In this document: in pieces, positions 14,033-18,200 of the stretch
How the letters are laid out: each line of letters begins with the position of its first letter
Position numbering within the stretch: position 1 is the stretch's first letter
Origin: Bacillota bacterium
GTDB lineage: Bacteria; Bacillota; Clostridia; Christensenellales; UBA1242
NCBI GenBank assembly: GCA_009780625.1
Contig: WQZR01000011.1
Coordinates: 1-18,200, forward strand
DNA length: 18,200 nucleotides
Direction: 5' to 3'
The notes under the pieces: generated by a model
What the model was told of the DNA's origin: nothing
Seen by the model: the letters and a program-made list of their open reading frames with translations, nothing else
Databases searched by the model: none
Position numbers and translations under genes: made by a program

Positions 14033-14782
14033 CTACCCTAACAAAATAATACTCGCAGCCGCAATTGCCGCAGTTTCTGCACGTAAAATTTGATTGCACA
14101 TCAAATAGTTAATAAGCTTTTCTTGTGGCACTAAATTTGTCAATAACTCTATTTCAGATTTGTCAAAACCACCTTCTGGGCCGATTATAAGCCCTATACG
14201 CGCATTTTCCTTCATTGTCGCATATATTTGTGCTCCGAACTCACCAAGCTTTTTGGTGGCCGTTTCATTAGCTAAAAACACACAATCGAAGTCCTTTAAA
14301 TCTTTTGCCATTTGTTTAAAATCAATCGCTTTTTTGAGCTCCAGTTTTGTTGTTCTTCCCGATTGTTTTAGAGCCTCAACAATGATTTGATTTGCTCTTG
14401 CTTCCTTCATTTCTCCAGTCTTCACAACATTTCTAGACATAACAGGAACAAACGAAGAAACCCCAATCTCTGTAAGTTTTTGAAGAAGCAGTTCCATCTT
14501 GTCAGATTTAAGCATACATTGAAAAACCGTAAGATTTCTTGTTGGATTCGTGTTTGCCTCGTTTACGCTTAGAATCCTTGCTGTCAAAAATTCTCGCTTT
14601 GTTGTAAGAATTTCTGCTTCATACCAAAAGTCTGTGCCATTTATTATGCGGCACCTATCTCCATCATCAAGCCTGAATGTTCTGATTGCATGTCCATGTT
14701 CCACACCGTCAACAGTGACCTCGTCGCCTACACTCAGTTCTTGACCTTCATATTGAGTTGCATATATTGTTTTTAGTTTCAT
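14033..14782 (-). CDS. rsmE: 16S rRNA (uracil1498-N3)-methyltransferase RsmE
   Basis: SPOUT-class methyltransferase for U1498 of 16S rRNA. 249 residues, normal length. Landmarks: N-terminal PUA-like beta domain (about 1-72), KSDKMELLLQKLTEIGVSSF, the EALKQSGRT segment, IGPEGGF and the knot motif ILRAETAAIAAAS. In the stretch before the last motif, the usual LGxRILR reads MCNQILR. Upstream there is no Shine-Dalgarno sequence; TGC-TAAACT ends six bases before the ATG, so the mRNA is probably leaderless. First gene of an rsmE-mtaB unit and divergent from the Gre-like gene. Confidence 0.96.
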   Translation of the reverse strand: MKLKTIYATQYEGQELSVGDEVTVDGVEHGHAIRTFRLDDGDRCRIINGTDFWYEAEILTTKREFLTARILSVNEANTNPTRNLTVFQCMLKSDKMELLLQKLTEIGVSSFVPVMSRNVVKTGEMKEARANQIIVEALKQSGRTTKLELKKAIDFKQMAKDLKDFDCVFLANETATKKLGEFGAQIYATMKENARIGLIIGPEGGFDKSEIELLTNLVPQEKLINYLMCNQILRAETAAIAAASIILLG

Positions 14783-14788
14783 ATGTCC

Positions 14789-14797
14789 AGTTTAGCA
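14789..14797 (-). promoter_or_regulatory. Leaderless-type promoter of rsmE-mtaB
   Basis: Minus strand TGC-TAAACT (-10 at 14789-14794), six bases (14783-14788), then ATG. It lies back to back with the Gre-like gene promoter. Confidence 0.65.
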
Positions 14798-14802
14798 CAA
14801 TA

Positions 14803-14831
14803 TTGACATTCTTCCTAAGCCGTGATATAAA
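14803..14831 (+). promoter_or_regulatory. Sigma-A promoter of the Gre-like gene
   Basis: TTGACA (14803-14808), 17-nt spacer, TATAAA (14826-14831), with TG at the extended -10 position. This is the closest match to consensus in the window and predicts strong expression. Confidence 0.85.
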
Positions 14832-14860
14832 TAAGTCCCTAAACAAAAAAGGAGAAACAA

Positions 14861-15391
14861 ATGAAACTAGATAAAAATGGAGTCATTCTACTTGATAAAG
14901 AAATTGAAGAAATAAAAGCAAATCTAAAACAAGCACAAGAAATCGAAAGAGAAGAAAGAAAACAGATTTCTGACGACCCAAAAAGCTTCTGCTTAAAAAC
15001 TGCATCAGAGAGAGCAACATATGGCATCACGCTGTCGACAACAACTATGTATGAACAGAATATCAAAAGACTTCTTGATTTAAGAAAAGACATAGAACTT
15101 GTTGAACGCGGAACAGACAGAACAATTGCAGACATTGGCGACTTAATCAGAATTCGCTATAAAGACGGAACAACAAACCTTTTTGTTCTAACTGCAAATC
15201 ACGCAAGCAACACAATTGGAGCTATGATTACAGATGTTTCAATAAACAGCCCGCTTGGTCAATCAATATACCAAAAGAAAGCAGACGAAGCGTTTTCATT
15301 CAAACTAAGTCTTGCACTTGAAAGAGTTTCTGGAAAAATTGTTTCAATCGAATCTCCAACCGCTGTTGCCAAAAAATTTCTAGAACCATAG
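14861..15391 (+). CDS. GreA/GreB-like transcription factor with divergent coiled coil
   Basis: 176 residues. The C-terminal half (about 88-165) matches the Gre FKBP-like domain: DIGDLIRIRYKDG, a central strand region, SINSPLGQSIYQKKADEAFSF and a final VSGKIVSIES strand. The N-terminal part (about 8-85) is predicted as a charged antiparallel coiled coil, as in Gre factors that reach into the RNA polymerase secondary channel, but its sequence is not typical; an acidic pair SDD at 37-39 could be the tip. GreA is about 158 residues, so the coil region is longer. Expected role: rescue of, or competition at, paused RNA polymerase. It may be a Gre paralogue with altered activity. AAAGGAG lies six bases before the ATG; strong sigma-A promoter. 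Single-gene unit, convergent with rtcB. Confidence 0.75.
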   Translation: MKLDKNGVILLDKEIEEIKANLKQAQEIEREERKQISDDPKSFCLKTASERATYGITLSTTTMYEQNIKRLLDLRKDIELVERGTDRTIADIGDLIRIRYKDGTTNLFVLTANHASNTIGAMITDVSINSPLGQSIYQKKADEAFSFKLSLALERVSGKIVSIESPTAVAKKFLEP

Positions 15392-15398
15392 ACATATC

Positions 15399-15424
15399 AA
15401 AAAAACGCCAAGAGGCGTTTTTTT
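15399..15424. terminator. Bidirectional terminator between the Gre-like gene and rtcB
   Basis: A-tract, ACGCC-AAGA-GGCGT, T-tract, symmetric, serving the two convergent genes. Confidence 0.9.
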
Positions 15425-15425
15425 C

Positions 15426-16535
15426 TTATTCACTAGCTTTAAAGTTATAAACCGGTCTAAGATGTTTAACCAACTCAACTGTCGGTTCAGATAACTCTTG
15501 AATCTCTTCCCAGTCTTTATATGCAAACGGTGCTTCGTCTAGAGTTTTGATGCTTACCGTTGTTGTGTTTATTCCTTCCATTGATTTAACAAAGTCTTCA
15601 AGCTTAAACTCTTCTTTTGCCTTTGTTCTGCTCATAAGCCTTCCCGCACCATGTGGAGCCGAGTTGTTCCAGTCTGGGTTGCCCTTTCCAACGCAAAGCA
15701 AAATTCCGTCTCTCATGTTTAGAGGAATAACAAGTTCTTCACCAGCATTTGCACGAATTGCGCCTTTTCTTAAGATGTTTGTTTTTGTGTCGATATAGTT
15801 ATGCGTTGAAATAATTTCTTTTGAAATCTTTCCACCCATTTTCGAAACAATCGTTTCAAGCATCTTTTTTCTTGAAGCCTCTGCAAACTCTGTGCAGATT
15901 TTCATGTCGTGTAGATACTCAGCCATCTTCACGCCTTCGAGGTAAGCAAGTTCTTTTCCAACACCTTCGCCTTCTCTGCGGTTTGCAAGAAGCGCTTTCT
16001 CCGCAACGTTTTGATAATACAATGCAACTTTGTTTCCAATTCCCCTGCTTCCGCTATGCACTGCAAGCCAGCCATCTTCATAGGCTTCAATAAAATGGTT
16101 TCCGCCTCCAAGTGTTCCAAGAGCATGATGCCCAGACTCTGCGGTTTTGTTATCGAGTTTCATAATGCATTTCAAATCATTAAAAGGTTGGTATGGAACT
16201 CGTCTAGAATGATTTCTATAACCGTATGGAATAAATTTTTTAATAATCTCGTCTAACTCTTGCCATTTTGCTTTGAAATCTATGTTTGTTTTGATTAAGT
16301 TAACCCCGCAACCGATGTCCACACCAACAATTGCTGGGCAAACTTTGTCCAAAATAAGCATTGTTGTGCCAATAACACAGCCTGCACCCGCGTGGGCGTC
16401 TGGCATTATTCGAATATTTGCGCCTTTGCCAAGAATTGAATTTGAAAGCGTTTGTATTTGTTCAAGTGCCTTTCCTTCAATTGTTCTTGCATAAATCACA
16501 ACTTCTTCGTTATGTTTTGTTCTGAATCTTTTCAT
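15426..16535 (-). CDS. rtcB: RNA-splicing ligase RtcB
   Basis: GTP- and manganese-dependent ligase joining 2',3'-cyclic phosphate (or 3'-phosphate) ends to 5'-OH RNA ends, used in RNA repair. 369 residues, a compact form. Metal ligands and active site are intact: Asp73 and Cys76 in GVDIGCGV, His147 in GGGNHFIE, His160 in HSGSRGIG, His245 in STHNYI, and the guanylylated His295 in PHGAGR. The PDAHAG motif (45-50) is present. The ribosome binding site AGGAT overlaps the stop codon of the upstream two-TM protein gene (12-nt gap), so the two form an operon. No archease gene is visible here. Confidence 0.97.
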   Translation of the reverse strand: MKRFRTKHNEEVVIYARTIEGKALEQIQTLSNSILGKGANIRIMPDAHAGAGCVIGTTMLILDKVCPAIVGVDIGCGVNLIKTNIDFKAKWQELDEIIKKFIPYGYRNHSRRVPYQPFNDLKCIMKLDNKTAESGHHALGTLGGGNHFIEAYEDGWLAVHSGSRGIGNKVALYYQNVAEKALLANRREGEGVGKELAYLEGVKMAEYLHDMKICTEFAEASRKKMLETIVSKMGGKISKEIISTHNYIDTKTNILRKGAIRANAGEELVIPLNMRDGILLCVGKGNPDWNNSAPHGAGRLMSRTKAKEEFKLEDFVKSMEGINTTTVSIKTLDEAPFAYKDWEEIQELSEPTVELVKHLRPVYNFKASE

Positions 16536-16547
16536 AATTTGTTTATC

Positions 16548-17045
16548 CTATGCTGTAGGTTCATCTGGCTTCTTTGCTTTTGCAGCCTTTTGAGCTTTTC
16601 TTCTTGCAATTTTGTCAGCAACCGATTCTGTTGCACTCGCTGCTGCCTCACCAGCACCCACTCCAACAAGCCCCGAAACCATCCCAGCCGCAACCGTAAC
16701 ACCACCCACCCAGAGCCATTTTGGACCATGCTTCTTTTTCATGTTTGATGAAGCAACTTGGCGACGTGCAGCGCTGGCTTCTTCTGTATTATACTTTTCC
16801 CATCTTTCATTTGCATTTTCTGTTGGATGAAATGTTTCAGAATATTTAACAAAGTTATTCTTTTCTCTATCATGCAGGACTCTATATTCTGCGTCAGTCT
16901 TTTTTGCCATGTCGTTGTCATAAACCTTAGCCATCCCAAAAGCTGAGCCGACAGTTGAGGCAACAAAGATGGTGCCAAGAACCGTCCAACCTACGGCAGT
17001 TGCAAGTTTTTCTCTAAAAGGAGTGCGTCTTTTATATTTTTCCAT
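16548..17045 (-). CDS. Two-transmembrane protein of unknown function, rtcB operon
   Basis: 165 residues. Basic N-terminus, first transmembrane helix at about 16-38, a polar and charged loop (about 40-108) rich in Tyr, Glu and Asn, a second helix at about 109-132 with a glycine/alanine-rich pattern, and a Lys/Ala-rich tail. By the positive-inside rule both ends are cytoplasmic and the loop is outside. No family recognised. The start is the ATG at 17043-17045 after AAAAGGAAAA; an upstream in-frame start is excluded because the promoter -10 lies inside that extension. First gene of the unit with rtcB. Confidence 0.75.
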   Translation of the reverse strand: MEKYKRRTPFREKLATAVGWTVLGTIFVASTVGSAFGMAKVYDNDMAKKTDAEYRVLHDREKNNFVKYSETFHPTENANERWEKYNTEEASAARRQVASSNMKKKHGPKWLWVGGVTVAAGMVSGLVGVGAGEAAASATESVADKIARRKAQKAAKAKKPDEPTA

Positions 17046-17079
17046 ATTCAAAATTTTCCTTTTTATAATCTCTATAAAG

Positions 17080-17088
17080 AGTATACCA
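17080..17088 (-). promoter_or_regulatory. Extended -10 promoter of the two-TM protein-rtcB operon
   Basis: Minus strand TGG-TATACT (-10 at 17080-17085), leader about 30 nt, placed just downstream of the previous unit's terminator. No convincing -35. Confidence 0.65.
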
Positions 17089-17102
17089 CACAACCGACCA
17101 AT

Positions 17103-17125
17103 AAAAAACGCCGTTTGGCGTTTTT
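17103..17125 (-). terminator. Terminator of the dnaJ-DUF4177 unit
   Basis: AAAACGCC/GGCGTTTT stem with a four-base loop and a T run on the minus strand, just after the DUF4177-like gene. Confidence 0.9.
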
Positions 17126-17133
17126 GTTTAGAA

Positions 17134-17418
17134 CTATGAATACTTGTCGCTTTTTTCTACCGCATACTTTTTAAGAGGGTTCTCTTCACTTACTTTACCC
17201 TCTTTAACTTCTTTTAAATACTCTTCGTATGCTTTGCCTTTTTTCTTACTTTCTTTATTTTTTGCGTTTGCTTTGTTTTTTCGCTTCAAGTAAGCAAATG
17301 CTCTTTCATCTCCACCAACTACACTAACAAGTTCCCAATTATCTTTTCCCAATTTATTAAGAATTTCTTGTTCCTTTTCTGCAGTTTCATCTAGTGCTAT
17401 CACTTTATATTCAATCAT
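17134..17418 (-). CDS. DUF4177-like small protein
   Basis: 94 residues. The first 45 fit the DUF4177 pattern: EYKVIALD, a helix EKEQEILNKLGKDNWELVSVVG and a closing strand AFAYLKRK. The second half is a lysine-rich, low-complexity extension (about 46-94) not typical of the family. Biochemical function unknown. AAAGGAT precedes the ATG. It starts 21 bases after the dnaJ stop, so it is probably co-transcribed with dnaJ, and a terminator follows. Confidence 0.75.
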   Translation of the reverse strand: MIEYKVIALDETAEKEQEILNKLGKDNWELVSVVGGDERAFAYLKRKNKANAKNKESKKKGKAYEEYLKEVKEGKVSEENPLKKYAVEKSDKYS

Positions 17419-17439
17419 TTAATTTATCCTTTTATTCTT

Positions 17440-18200
17440 TTATAACTTATTCAAGGTATCAAGATATTTGCGATACCCGTCAAACTCTGTTTGCGAAAGC
17501 GTTTTCATCACGCTTTCAATTTCTTTTTTGATTTGTTTAGATGCCGAACGCGGAAACTCCGCAACAAGTTCAATAATCAAGTCCCCGTGCCCTATGCCAT
17601 TAAGTTTCTTAATTCCCTTATTGCGTTCTTTCAAGAGCGTTCCAGTTTGAGTGTTTGCATCAATTCTTAGATTTAAAAACCCTTCAACCGTTGGAATCTT
17701 GATATCTCCACCAAGCATCATTGTTGTGAAAGGCACAAACAACTTCAAATGCAAATCAAAACCTTTTCGCTTTAAGAGTGGGTGCTCTGCAACTTTAACC
17801 GTTATATTAAGATTGCCTTCATACCCTGGCTTGCTTCCCGCATTTCCTCCGCCTGCATATTGAATCGCCTGACCGTCCGCAATACCTGCTGGAATGTCGA
17901 TTGAAATTGTTTCGCTAGACATGGTCTGCCCCTTACCTTTGCAAGTGTTGCAAGCATGCTTGATTGTCTTGCCTTGACCCCTACAAACTGTGCAGGTTTG
18001 AACAGAAGACATCGCACCAAGAAACGTGTTCATTGTTTTTCTTACTTGCCCAGTTCCACGGCACTGACTACACACAGTGAAATCAGATTCACTCCTTGCA
18101 CCCTTTCCACCGCAATCTGAACAACTCTTCTGACGCGTCACCGTAACGTTTTTCTTTGCACCCTTTGCTGACTCAACAAAAGTTAGATTCACCGTTGCAT
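17440..18200 (-). CDS. dnaJ: Chaperone DnaJ, 3' part (cut by window edge)
   Basis: Hsp40 co-chaperone of DnaK. The reading frame stays open to the window edge, so the J domain and Gly/Phe region lie beyond 18200. The visible part has the substrate-binding beta domain, the zinc-binding region with all four CxxCxGxG repeats (CSDCGGKG, CSQCRGTG, CTVCRGQG, CNTCKGKG) and the C-terminal domain ending in FDGYRKYLDTLNKL. Complete zinc motifs make this a type I DnaJ. In Bacillus dnaJ lies upstream of prmA-rsmE-mtaB-rpsU; here rtcB, the Gre-like gene and two unknown genes stand in between, and prmA is not seen. Confidence 0.96.
   Translation of the reverse strand, partial: ATVNLTFVESAKGAKKNVTVTRQKSCSDCGGKGARSESDFTVCSQCRGTGQVRKTMNTFLGAMSSVQTCTVCRGQGKTIKHACNTCKGKGQTMSSETISIDIPAGIADGQAIQYAGGGNAGSKPGYEGNLNITVKVAEHPLLKRKGFDLHLKLFVPFTTMMLGGDIKIPTVEGFLNLRIDANTQTGTLLKERNKGIKKLNGIGHGDLIIELVAEFPRSASKQIKKEIESVMKTLSQTEFDGYRKYLDTLNKL

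Noticed and set aside
17046..17093. Longer N-terminus for the two-TM protein
   Set aside because: The extension contains the TGGTATACT promoter, and a purine-rich ribosome binding site serves the later ATG.
17976..17984. GACCCCTAC inside dnaJ, resembling the repeat head
   Set aside because: It encodes part of the conserved CTVCRGQG zinc motif and lacks the second arm, so it is chance similarity.
18190..18192. GTG as the start of dnaJ
   Set aside because: The frame is open upstream and the J domain is missing, so this is an internal valine codon; the gene is cut by the window edge.
1..18200. tRNA or rRNA genes, CRISPR arrays, insertion sequences
   Set aside because: None seen: no cloverleaf candidates, regularly spaced repeats or transposase genes were found by reading both strands.

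Overview
The window reads as a low-GC chromosome segment from a Bacillota (Firmicutes), probably a Clostridia-type lineage. The evidence is RNase Y, AAGGAG-type ribosome binding sites, sigma-A promoters of the TGnTATAnT class, and two conserved Firmicutes gene neighbourhoods (rpsO-pnp-M16 peptidase, and dnaJ...rsmE-mtaB-rpsU). UGA is used as a stop codon, so the code is the standard bacterial one. I cannot name the genus. A cell-wall lysis pair with mother-cell-type promoters suggests a spore former.

Layout. 1-460: small membrane protein. 491-3368: divergent cell-wall pair, a SpoIID-like protein with three peptidoglycan-binding domains and a zinc amidase with two; neither has a signal peptide, and both promoters look like sigma-K sites. 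3351-5159: an ABC-exporter-like protein whose nucleotide-binding domain has lost its catalytic motifs. 5209-5532: a zinc-ribbon protein and an untracked 24-residue membrane microprotein, both apparently leaderless. 5610-8447: rny and recA, each with its own promoter and terminator. 8535-12243: pnp, an 80-residue protein of unknown function and an M16 peptidase. 12335-12828: rpsU and rpsO. 12928-14782: mtaB and rsmE. 14861-15391: a Gre-factor-like protein on the plus strand. 15426-17045: rtcB and a two-TM protein. 17134-18200: a DUF4177-like protein and the 3' part of dnaJ.

Theme. From about 5.6 kb to the right end the genes mostly serve RNA metabolism and translation: decay (RNase Y, PNPase), ligation (RtcB), tRNA and rRNA modification (MtaB, RsmE), ribosomal proteins S15 and S21, and transcript elongation (Gre-like). 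DnaJ and RecA are housekeeping neighbours.

Most notable: (1) the signal-less amidase/SpoIID-like pair behind overlapping sigma-K-like promoters; (2) a dispersed palindromic repeat in three copies, one forming the rny terminator and one translated in frame inside mtaB; (3) three genes with identical spacing TGC-TAnnnT-N6-ATG, which implies leaderless mRNAs and supports the 24-residue gene; (4) the pseudo-ATPase ABC protein.
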